The position numbers and the translations under genes were made by a program. Positions 1 through 12,300 of a stretch of DNA of 64,000 bases are shown in pieces (positions within the stretch are counted from its first letter, which is position 1; each line of letters opens with the position of its first letter). Below the pieces are notes generated by a model, which saw only the letters and a program-made list of their open reading frames with translations, was not told where the DNA came from and did not search any database. The DNA is taken from the NCBI GenBank assembly GCA_013396915.1, contig VWZL01002213.1, forward strand, positions 763,348 through 827,347, in the 5' to 3' direction. Source of the DNA: Stercorarius parasiticus (taxonomy: Eukaryota; Chordata; Aves; Charadriiformes; Stercorariidae).

Positions 1-255
1 TGTAAAACGTGTGAAAGGGGGAGGTGAATGTGTGACTTCAGCACTTGTTTTTCATTGTCTGTTCAGTATATCTCTATGACAATGTTTTATGTTATTTTCA
101 AGAGTAATACAAACTCTGTAAGACTTATTGAAAGTCAAAAAAAGCACTTTTTTTATATGCTTCTTGAAATGATAAGTTCTTTTTTCATTTGTTACTACAA
201 GGAGCTACAGCTGAACAATTCCAGTTTAAACATAACTTGTAACTGTTTTAAATAG

Positions 256-360
256 GATAATTCAACATCCGTGGATTTCCTCAAGACAGAAGAGCCCATC
301 AAGAAAATAATGCTTTCAGATCTCCAGACTCTAGGGATCAAAAAAGCTATGGAAGTTCAG
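256..360 (+). CDS. TDRD1: TDRD1 coding exon a (linker before Tudor 1)
   Basis: First TDRD1 exon in the window, 105 nt, phase 0 at both ends, between AATAG and CAG|GTACTT. It encodes a polar linker with the run [16 protein letters not shown] leading into the first extended Tudor module. The upstream exons are outside the window. Confidence 0.85.
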
Positions 361-3300
361 GTACTTCTATTTTGGAAGAATCCTACGATGCTTTGTTAGG
401 TTGCATTTGAAGCTTTGTTAAGCCTGCATAGCTGCGTGTCACCCTGGCTCTTTGTCTTATTTTGCTCACATGTAAAATTCCTTTATTTTTATGAAAATGA
501 GTAAATGCAAACGGGGGCAGTGGGAGTAAGTGAGGAAGATTATTTCTGTTAAGATCAACATTGCTGGTTTTGTCCCCTGCATTTAATTACTTCTAGATTC
601 AAAATGAAAGAACAAAATCAGGTATAAGTTGAAATGCATTTATTGAAATGAACACTGGTTCTGAATAATATACTGTAGGTTGTTCTTGCATAAGCATCAT
701 CTGCTGTGGCTTTTCTCTTTAGGGTACAGTAACAGAGTTCAAGAGTCCAAGTGAATTTTATATACAGATGAGTTCTCCAGAAGTTTTAGACCAGATCAGA
801 AAGCTTTATGTGAAACTGCAAGACTGTTACGCTAACACAGTTATTCAAGAACAATATATTGCTATCAAAGGGGAAGTCTGTGTTGCAAGGTGTTCTTTGG
901 ATCAGGTAATATCTGGTTGTCCATGAAACAACCATTCTATGTTGAGCTCATGTTTTGCTTTTATGTCTCTACCAGTGGAGGTTGCTAATTAGAGATCAGT
1001 TTATTGTGGTGGAGTTGTGGTAGTAACTAACTTTACATCATCTGGAACTCAAATTTAAGGTACTGATTTTCTTTCCCCCTCTGAAAAGTTCACTTCTATG
1101 TGTATATGTACTTGAGCTGTATAGGCACTGTTTGTCCTACTGTTGCTTGAAGGTTGTGTGTGTTCTTAGCAAGTCTAAACTACTGTAGTTAGAAGAGTTT
1201 GGAATATGACTCTCCTAATAAGGAAGTTATTCTTACTTAATTTCTTACCTGACTTTTTTGTTTGTGTTTCTATAGCCACATCTAGCTCCTGTTTCCCTTC
1301 CCACCCCTCTTTTGTCTTTCTTCCCCCTTGATTTACTGTACAATAGCCAACACCCGTAGGAGTAGAATTCTATCTTCACGCCAGTCAACACTACAGTGCA
1401 TTGTGTTCATTTGAGTGGCTTCAGAATTGGTCAGTGCCTTTGTTGATAAACAAAGCTGATGAAGTAAAGCAAAATATGTTGTGTTCTAAGACTGTAACTT
1501 ATTCTTACACAGACCTGGAATAGAGCACTGGTAAAAGATGTGGATATATTGCAAAAGAAAGCACAAGTATTCTATATAGATCATGGAAAGGAAGAAAATA
1601 TTCCATTCGCCTGGATTAAAGCTCTGCACAAAGACATTGAACTGTTGTTTCCTCCATGTGTGAGTTCTATTTTTCTAAAAGTAACTGAGGTATTTTAAAT
1701 TAATATCTCTGAAATGAGTGTAACTCGTGTCTCAGTGTGACTGTCCCTATCAATGGTATTTTGTGTTCACTGAAAGTGATGCGTAAAAACTGCTATACTA
1801 CAGTAAGGTTCACTTTCTCAAATGTTCCCTAGCTATTGCATAGGAGTGAGGAAGGCTACCTGACTTTTTTCTTCCTAGTCACAGAATTCTTGGGTTCTGA
1901 AATGATAAAAAAAACCTGCAGGGCAGTTAAATTTGCATGGCCCTTATATGCTAGAGGACAGCAAAGGGAAACGTTCTGCCTGCATATTCTAATCTGTTCT
2001 CATGCAGTAGTGAAAAATTGCTTGTAGTTTGGGCAAACTTTGTTTGGAGTAAAGACAGCTGTTGGTCTGAGTTCATTGCCATACTATGTGAATGTCTTCC
2101 ATTACAAATTAGATGGTCTAGCTTTAGTCTGTGAGTTAAACTAGTATGTTTAACTATATGCAAAGAAGAATAGAGAAGCATTCTGTCAAGCAGTGACAAC
2201 TATGACTGACAGCTATTGGAATAGTCTTTCATAGTTTGTTCACATGACTTTCTGCTGGGTCCATAAAAGATTTTGAAAGCTGTTTCAATCTTGGTGTAAA
2301 GCCCTCAGTGTCTGCTGAGGTCAAGTTAGGACATGCACCTGTGGTCAGGTGTGACATGTGATACAACCATGCCTTACATAAAACCGCATAAATAGTGGGA
2401 TAATCAAAGGAATTGCAGTTTACATCTTGAACTTAATTTCCTAATTCTTAACTCTCTTGTAAAGAACTTAGTTGATAAAGCTGCTGTTGGAATTTGAAGC
2501 GCTAACTTTTATATGCAAGATGATGTTTTTGAGGGCCTTAATTATTAGTCGCAAACAATGCCCTATCCCATGTAGTTCTAATTGTAACTCTTTCCAGGCC
2601 ATTAAGTGTTCCTTTGCTAATTATGATCCAAAAGAAAAAGGATGGAATGAAGGCATCACCAGCTTTTCTTCCCAGCTCATGGGAAAGCACTGTTCAGTAA
2701 CTGTTGTTGACATATTGCAGGAGGAAATGATGTTGAGTTTTGCTGTAGATGTTGTTCTTCCAGATTTTGGTAAGTACTTGGTAGTGGGGGAAAAAATACC
2801 CAACAGAATTGATAAGTCTTTCATGTTCACGTTCCATCCCCCTACTGCTGTGCAATACCTTTAAAAGAGGAGGTGGTTTTTTGCTCTCCTCCCTCCTGTC
2901 ACTCTCCCAACCTGCCCCTTGATTTTATTTTATTTTTTAAAATTTTCTTTTATTTCACCTTTCCATACAGAGGTCATCTTAAAATGTCTGTACCTGAAAT
3001 ATCTTGTTATGCTTAATAACCTTAAATCTTAGTAAGGTTACTTTTCCATTAGAATTGTAATAAATACAGTATTTTCTGGATTGTCATGTTTTTTTTTCTG
3101 TTTTAATAGATGCATGCAGATTTGGGACCATGTTGTTCCTTTCATCTCATGTGTTTTTAACTCTTTAAAAATGATAGTACTGGTTTCTAGTTCCACTAAG
3201 AATTTTACCAGCTTTTGCTGTATTTCGTACATGCTCACTAAACAAGTATCCCAAAGAAAGTGCAACCGCTGGATATTGTTGTATCTAGTTGGAGAACTCT

Positions 3301-6300
3301 AAGCACGTTTATATTTCTAACTTAGCAAGCCTCAGTGGATAGAGACAAGCAGAGCACCTGACCTTTGAGGAGTCTGAATTCAGATTTTCAGTTGAGCTGG
3401 AGGGGTGGCTTTGATTGTGGAGCCAGATCGATGCAGAGAAGGTGTGGCCTGTTGTCATTATTTGTGGGGCTATTTTATTTGGCTTTTTTCTGTCTGCAGA
3501 GCAAGATAAATATAGTGCTAAGAGCACATTCTTGTTGTTGATGTGCAGCCCACAGAAACTTTGAAGGAAATGGTGGTTGATCCTCTTAGCTTGCTAAAAT
3601 TCCTGGTGTGCAGGAAGCTTATCTTCATGTCATAATCCCTGCAGTCCGTAAAGTGATGGTTCATTTTAGTCCTGTGTAAATGCAACTGATTCAAGGTTGT
3701 GCTGGGCATATTTCACATTTGGTTGCTTTGGTGTGCTATTAGCACACTAATAGTAAAGCAATATAACTTGCCAACCTTGTGGAGAGAAGATCACAAAAAT
3801 ATGACAGCATTCATGAAATGTTGCATGCATTTATTCCATGACTTTACAAGCAACTTAAACAACTGTGTTCAGGTTTTCAGTTGAAAATAACTATATTGAA
3901 AGCTTGGAATACTGCTTCATGCATTGGAAATGGAATATGTAATAGCTAAGAAACTCAAGATTTCTTGTAAGTCTTGGTAATTCATTGCATACTCAGTGTT
4001 GTAAATGTGGAGGTAAGTTGTGAATCCTTGTATGAAAAGCTGTAATCAGTTTTTCAGCCAACAGTCTTCAGCGACTACAAGTAAATGTTGATTGCTACTA
4101 CTTTGCTCATTTTATTTAATCAAACAGTCTTGGAGCTGTGAATGTCTTGAGAACTCAAGTAGTTGAGTTGCTCTGAAACCGCTTTTATTTTGCATTCTAA
4201 GTATAATAAGTGCGCAACAAATAAGTAATACATGCTCATCTTGTGTAGGGATATAGGTCAGGCTCAGAAGATGTTTCTGAAATGAAACTGAGTGATGACT
4301 ATCTTGTATGGTATATAACTTTTGTTTATTACATCTGTATTTTAGGAGACTGCCTAGATAAAGTACCTCTAGAAATGAGGTCCGATTTAACTCCTGGCAG
4401 TAATGCCAAAGGAGCAGACTCTCCCAACAGATAAGCAAGCAAATCAAGCTCCTTAGTAAGAGATGGAAAAAACTTGGGGAATTTTAAGTCCTCATATGTC
4501 ACACGATATTCTGAATGTAATAGATATTCTAGCTGTTCACTAGTGTCACCTCCTGCTTAAAAACATGATCTAGTGGAGCTTCCTTCAGTTCACTAGTGAC
4601 AGTAGCACCTATCATAGAATCATAGAATGGTTTGAGTTGGACGGAACCTCAAAGATCTAGTGCCAACTCCCCTGCCATGTGCAGGGACACCTCCCACTAG
4701 ACCAGGTTGCTCAAAGCCCCATCCAGCCTGGCCTTGAACACTGCCAGGGATGGGGCAGCCACAGCTTCTCTGGGCAACCTGTGCCAGTGTCTCACCACCC
4801 TCACAATAAAGAATTTTTTCCTAATATCCAATCTAAATCTTCCCTCTTTCAGTTTAAAACCATTACCCCTCATCCTATCACTGCTAGGGAGTGTGTCGCT
4901 ATCAGGGATAGAAAGTGTCCATCCCCATCTTTCCTGTAGGTCCCCTTTAGGTGCTGGAAGGGGCTATAAGGTCTCCCCAGAGCCTTCTCTTCTCCAGGCT
5001 GAACAACCCCAACTCTCTCAGCCTGTCCTCATAGCATAGGTGCTCCAGCCCTCTGATCATTTTTGTGGACCTCCTCTGAACGTGCTCCAACAGGTCCATG
5101 TCCTTCTTATTTTGGGGGCCCCAGAGCTGGACACAGTACTCCAGGTGGGGTCTCATGAGAGTGGAGTAGAGGGGCAGAATCACCTCCCTCGACCTGCTGG
5201 CCACACTTCTGTTGATGCAGCCCAGGATGCAGTTGGCTTTCTGGGCTGCGAGCATACATTCCTCACGTTGAGCTTCTCAGCAACCAACACCCCCAAGTCC
5301 TTCTCCTCAGGGCTGCTCTCAAGCCATTCTCTGCCCAGTCTGTATTTGTGCTTGAGATTGTCATGACCCAGGTGCAGGACCTTGCACTTGGCTTAGTTGA
5401 ACTTCATGAGGTTGACGAGCCCACCTCTTAAGCCTGTCCAGGTGCCTCTTGATGGTATCCCCTCCAGCATGTTGACTGCTCCACACAACTTGGTGTCAGC
5501 AATTTAATTCTGGGCTTTAGCTTTCCTAACCTGATCCCTGACTGCTTGGAAAATTTCTCTGTATTCCTCTCAGGCTACCAATCCTTGCTTCCACTATCTG
5601 TAGGCTTCTTTTTTGTGTTTGAGTTTGTCCAGGAGCTCATTGTTCATCCATGCAGGCTTTCTGGTGTTTTTGCCTGACTTCCTCTTTGCTGGGATGTATT
5701 GCTCATGAACTTGGAGGAGGTGATCCTTGAATATTAACCAGATATTGGAGTAGTTGGAAGTCTTCCGTGAGGTCCAGGGCTTGGGAACGTGAGGCTGCTC
5801 CTATCTGTCTGTAGAGAGCCTATCTTCTCCGTCTTCCTGACTGGTCCAGTAGCCTGTAGCAGACCTCGCTGTAGTGTCACCTGTCCCTGCCCTCCCTTTA
5901 ATTCTGACCCATAAGCTCTTGGTTGGCTCCTCATCCATCCCCAGGTGGAGCTCCATGTGCTCTGGCTGATCCTTGACGTAGAGGGCAACACCCCCTCCTC
6001 GTCTCCCATGCCTGTCCTTCCTGAAGAGCCTGTGTCCTTCCATTCCAACACTCCAGTCATAGGAGCCATCCCACTGTGTCTATGCAATGCCAGTAAGGTC
6101 ATAGCCCTGCAGGCATGCCGTGTCTCTTAACTCCTTATTCCCCATGCTATGTGTGTTTGCACAGAGGCGTTTAAGTTGGGCCCCCAATGAAGCTGACTTA
6201 GTGGCAGGAATTCCTTTGTGCTGCACTCCANAGCCTATCTTCTCCGTCTTCCTGACTGGTCCAGTAGCCTGTAGCAGACCTCGCTGTAGTGTCACCTGTC

Positions 6301-9300
6301 CCTGCCCTCCCTTTAATTCTGACCCATAAGCTCTTGGTTGGCTCCTCATCCATCCCCAGGTGGAGCTCCATGTGCTCTGGCTGATCCTTGACGTAGAGGG
6401 CAACACCCCCTCCTCGTCTCCCATGCCTGTCCTTCCTGAAGAGCCTGTGTCCTTCCATTCCAACACTCCAGTCATAGGAGCCATCCCACTGTGTCTATGC
6501 AATGCCAGTAAGGTCATAGCCCTGCAGGCATGCCGTGTCTCTTAACTCCTTATTCCCCATGCTATGTGTGTTTGCACAGAGGCGTTTAAGTTGGGCCCCC
6601 AATGAAGCTGACTTAGTGGCAGGAATTCCTTTGTGCTGCACTCCAGGTACTCTCCTGCTGACCTGTGATCCTTCTCCAGGCTCTGGGCATCTATTGCTGG
6701 CACTGGCATCAAACTGGTAGAAGTGGGATGGATTGAGGTTCCCCTGCCATGCTTTTTAATAGTATGAAGTACTTGTTTAGTGATAATTATGTGAGCATTA
6801 ATTTCATGGATAATATGATAGGAGCTTTCAAAGTTCAAAGAGTCAGCAAAAAGAATAAACTGCTTCAGCGTGTTTAAATTTTTTAGTTTAATTTAGCACA
6901 GTTTTTAAGTCTCTGAATCCTGGCTGGTGAGGTTGCACGTTTCAAAGTCATCTAGCTTTGATCAGTAATCTCTTTTCTTGTTTGTTTTTTTTCCCCCCAT
7001 GTACAGTGTCAGAAAACCATTCCAAGGGCAGTAAAGAAAAAATACCGGAAGATGAAGAACTTCTTCACTGTGTTAATTCAGTTACAGAGTGTGTCTCTGT
7101 ATGTATCGGAGATGTGTTTTCCGGTGTGGTTTCCTGCGTTCGAAATCCAGGAGACTTTTTCTGTCAGCAGATACGCAATGCCCGTAAGCAATGTGTTGAA
7201 AATGGGATGTAAGATACCTAGTATGGCATTTTTTTCTCTGCAGTAGAGAGTGGCTGGATGGAGGTGTTGCTAGTCATGTAGTTTGATCTGAAATGGTGAT
7301 TCTCTGTAGTATTAGGCCATGCCTCAGTCAGTTAAGAACCATGGTGCTGTAGAGGATGTTTTTGGCAGCATTAGCCATTAATATCAGTTACTCACCTGTA
7401 AGGTGATAATCTGCAGGCAGTCTGGGTAGTGCAAAGTAGAAAAATTATATGGCATGGATTTTAGCAATCTGAATTCATTTTGCTTCAGAAATATTTGATG
7501 TTAAATACATTTTCTCATGTGTTCCAGAAATGTGTGTGAGTTTCTAATTACTTTGTTTATTCCTGTGATGCCTTGTTGCTTTACCACTGGAGGAAAGTGT
7601 TTCCTTATAGGCTGCGTTCCTGGACTGAACTTCTTTGTTACATAGTATGGGGAGAATATCTGAGTATGATATTCTCAGATAATAGTGCACAACCCCTGCT
7701 TTGGTGTCTTCTGATACAGTAAAACATAAGACCATAAGTAACATTATAGTGGGCCAGCGTACTAGGCTGCAGGGATTTCTGATGCATCTCTCACAGTGCC
7801 CATAAACAGATGTCTGGGGAGAATAAGAGCAGAGTAAGTTTGTGGGATGTGTCCTCCTTGTGCTGTCAGAGCCAGCGTTTACTTCTTTTCAAGCTAAAAG
7901 GGCTTTTGCAGCTCAGTGTGATCTGGTGTATCTTCTGCAGTGGATTTCTCTTTGGTGTACGTGTGCAGCCTTTGAGTTTTGGGTAGGCTCATAATGTGCC
8001 TGTTGTTTAAAAAGCTGTCTTCCTTGGGTTCTTTCTAGCATGCCTCCACTAGCTTGGTTTCAATTCCTACTGGCTTCAGTTTTGTTCCTGTGTTGAAAAA
8101 GTCTGTGACTGGCTTTCCCTGTCCATTCTCTTTACCACTCAGACTCGTGTGAGGACTCTCTTTGATCTTGCTGATAGAAGAGTCCTAGTCTCATCACTAT
8201 TTTGGTATTATGTGAGGTAATCTCCATTGTCCTACAAGATGTTCCTCCAGGCTTTGAACTTGAGATTTGTGTACTTTTGTAATAATTACAAGACGGTGTA
8301 TGTTCCAAAACCTATATATTTTAATAACAGGTCAACTTGCTGAGCTTCAGGTGTCTCTTAATGAACATTGTGACAAATTTCCCAGTAGTCCAGCTTTCCA
8401 TCCTGCTGTTGGAAATGTGTGCTGTGCCCAGTTCACAGGTAAAAATGAAGTGAAAATGTGTCTCTTAATTTATGTCACTTTATTCCAAAAAATAAACACA
8501 ATTTATAATTATGTTTAGAAACGTTTCATATAGAGTTCATTTATTTGTGTCTGGTTTTAGCTGTGGATAGCATTTAGTAGTGATTTTAAAACTTATTAAT
8601 AGCAAATGATGACATCTGTAAAATGCTAGTTAAGAAAAAGACTGTAAAATGGTCCCTTCATTGAGCAAACTCTTACCACTGGGTTCATTTTTGTATAAAC
8701 GAGTTTATAAGAGACCATGAAGAAATTTGATTTTTTTTTTTTATGTGTTGATGAGCACTATATCCTGTGGCTGGAAATAAATGTAGAAATTTTAGACACC
8801 AAAAAAGGGACAGAAGGAATGGGATTATATGTAATGATGCTGGTCTGATAGACTTCTTCTCAAAATGTTATTTAGCCAAGACCTGGTAGTCCTGAACTGT
8901 ATGTTCATAACTTATTTTCCACCTGATAGTTATCACTGATGTCAAGTTTCTGTAAGTCCTATGACGTAACTGAATCTTGCCTAAACATAGGCTAGTATTC
9001 TGCATAAAGCAGTGTTTTCTGCTAGGAGTTGATAGGTCTATATGAAAGAAATACCTTTTATGTGTTAGAATCTGAAGTTCTGTTTGCCTGAGTGCAGTAG
9101 GATGAAGATGAACCTTTTTTCCTCACAGGTCATTCTCCTTTTCATCCAGCTTTTAACAAGAAAAAACCCTACACATTGCTGTTCTTGAGCCTTGTTCTTC
9201 AGAAATGTTGCTGCTATAACTTCTTTATGTGATTGATGAACATTCCTGGTCATTTGACTGATAAACATTTCCTGTGGTTTTGCTACTTTGAATAAAGTAG

Positions 9301-12300
9301 CTGCGGGAATGAACAGATAAGCTGAAATAAATGCTTTTTTGTATATTCAGAAAAAGGTAGTACTGCCAATAAGCTGTCTTTGCACTGGTTTGAGGTGCCT
9401 AGCTAGAGAAAGCTATCAGTTCAGTACCTCAGATGTCTTGATAACCTTGAGTAAGCTTGTTATTTGTATTTCTCAAATATTTTCATTTAAGTGAAATACT
9501 TAAATTATTAGATCTGTTGTGTGACCTTTGAACTGTGGTCAGCTGAGATACTGTTTGCTGTTTGTCTAAATGTCTTGAATTTAAGCACTATCTCTGCATA
9601 ATGTAGTCAATTCTTTGTTGCAATATGTGTTTGTGAAGGGGTGGGGTTCTTCGGGGAAGGAATGAATTTGCAACGCTCAACTCATACAAGGGGTGATGGT
9701 GGTAAATACTGAGTTCATAAGGGTTTTGTGAAGGTTTGTGTGAACTGTAATGCTGCTGGTTTTTACGCTGAGATTGATTATGCTGAGATTATATTTTTAT
9801 TGTGGTCTGCCCCCAAAAATCATTCTGTTCTCGGAAGTTAAAAGCAAGTACAATGAACCTCTGTATCTTCCTTTCTAGAAGACAATCTTTGGTATCGTGC
9901 TGTTGTTATAGAATATGTTTCTGAAGATACTATTTTGGTGGGCTACATAGATTATGGTAATCGTGAAGTTCTTCCGCGGACTAAACTTCGTCCTATGATT
10001 CCAAGATTAATGGACTTGCCAGCTCAAGCCATAAGTTGTACCTTGGCAGGTATGAAATAAACTATAAGCTGTTTCAAACTGTACAGAGGACAAATAAGTG
10101 GGGTTAGATAACAATCACATCTGTAGTATCTTATATTGAAATATGAGGAAGGGTGGAGGTAATACTAAGCATTGTTTCCGTAATTCTTAATTGTTGTTGC
10201 ATATCTACAAAATGTGACAAATCCTTCCTAATGTACCTGGTGACCTGCAGTTGTATGTTTGGAAAACTGTTGTATTAACATACCTGTTAGGTTTTGCATG
10301 TGCTTTTGTTCTAAGCAAAATTCAGTCACCTATTGGATTTGTGGAATTCTTAAATCTGTTGTGGTCTCCTAACACTGCAAGGGAAGGTAACATTTCATTT
10401 TATGTATTGAAGTTCAGAACTGTATCTGTCTCCCTCTGGTGGGGCAAATCTAGTGAAACTACTGGTAGACTCCTTTCTGTAGGCTTGTGAAATCTGTCAA
10501 GCTGGAAAGGACTTTGGCGCTTCCTAGTTCATCCTTCTGTCTCAAGCCAGGATCATAATCTGTTGGTTTTGACATACTTGTTGTATGTCATACATACAAG
10601 AGCTTAACCTGCTGTTGGAAATTTTTTTTCTCTGTTTGTTCCCATCACTATGCAAGATAGTCCACCCCTCTACTTCTCTACCCTTCCTCTAGAATACTTG
10701 ATGTCTATCCTTCCTGTACAATACTCGTTATTTAACCTGCTTTTCAAATTTTTTGTAAAGTTCAGAGCAGCATTCTAGCTTCTTACTTTGGAGGAAAACA
10801 AAAAACAGTCCCTCCCTTGTATGTAGAGATGAAACCAATGCATATGGAATGTGACCTAAAGAAATCTCTCTTCTGGGGCAAATCACGATGCCTATAGCCG
10901 CTAATGAATGTTCTAGGAGTAAGAAAGGTCCTAAACACAACATGGACATAAAAAAGTGATGAGATAATGTTTCCTGATTAGAGTCAAGGATTACTGCTGC
11001 ATAAAATATATCTTTCTGGAAGGCAACTTCTGCCGTTCTGTTCCTATAAAGTTCTGGTTATAACTTGCATCTTAGAAATAAATTTAATAGCATAAAGAGT
11101 AAACATTTAAGGAGGAAGAAGCAGATACATTGGCTGAGAGTTGGTTAATGTTGTTCAAAACTATAGGTTGTATTCATGAGATCCAAAGACTGACACTTCG
11201 TAGACATTCATACTAAGGAAGAATTAAATCTGAACTCCCTTTGTGTAATAGGCTAATTGTACATGATCTTTGCCAGACTTTTGTTAAATCCAAGTACTAC
11301 AAAAGTTCAGAATCTAGATAATTGGGTTTGTAATCTTGTTACAAGCATGAGTCGGAGCGAGTTACTTGGTATATCTGCTGCTTAATCTATTGTTTTAAAC
11401 AGTTTTGTTGTACCTTTCCACATATTGTTGAGACTTGGACTGTCCTCAGAACCTTTCCATACTATGTGACCTTTTTAGGTGTAAAGCCATCATTTGGAGC
11501 CTGGACATCAAAACCTATTTTTTTTATGAACCAACTGGTGAAAGACAAAGTGTTCACAGTAAAAGTAGTGGATAAAGATAATGTTAGATCTGTGGTGGAG
11601 CTTGTAGATGCATCAGTTACTCCAATAATAAATATATCAAGCTGTCTCATAGAGGAAGGCTGTGCAGCTGAGGAGTCGAGGATGGCCTTACCAGCAATTG
11701 GAATGAGTGATGTTAAGCAAGCAGATGGTGAGTACGAGCACATCTTGCTGAACTGGCATTATTTAACTTCCTATTAGAGTGTGTACAAAGAATACAAGTT
11801 CTTAACTGGTAAGAACTTTCCAGTCTGGCTCATGAAGTCTAGCCTTCACAGCTCTGAAGTTTAGCCCTGGCAACTTTGCCATGAAGAAATTGTTTGTTTG
11901 CTTGTGTGTCCGTATGTATGTACATATGTGTGCATACACAACAAAGTTGCAGTTGCTTACTTCTGGAAGACCATACTAGTATTTCACTTTCATTAGGAGC
12001 CTTACAATTTCCAGTAGAAGTATGATATGCCTAGTTAGTACCTGCTTGTTCTGATGCCCTTGTCCTTTAGCTCAAATAGTATTTCATCTTCATTGTCCTA
12101 TATTTTAAACTTAAATCCACATATTTATTCCTTGAATTTTTTTTTTGACTGCAGTAGCCTATACAACTTCAAGGCTATGACTAAATTCCCTTTTTTGCAT
12201 TTAGTGACCAAAGCTTCAATTTGAGAGACTTTCAAATTTTATGTCACATTTCGTTGTATTGTGGGAAGATTCCTAGCTTCTGTCATATGAAGCACGTTAA

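Larger units (their letters stand above)
361..2597 (+). other. TDRD1 introns between exons a and d
   Basis: The introns 361-722, 906-1512 and 1660-2597 hold AT-rich unique-looking sequence. I see no repeat, RNA gene or further exon in them. The first 255 bp of the window are likewise intronic. Confidence 0.6.

Noticed and set aside
5734..6517. Endonuclease-like frames that could suggest a host gene
   Set aside because: They match CR1 ORF2 with stops and frameshifts and carry the CR1 3' end downstream on the same strand.
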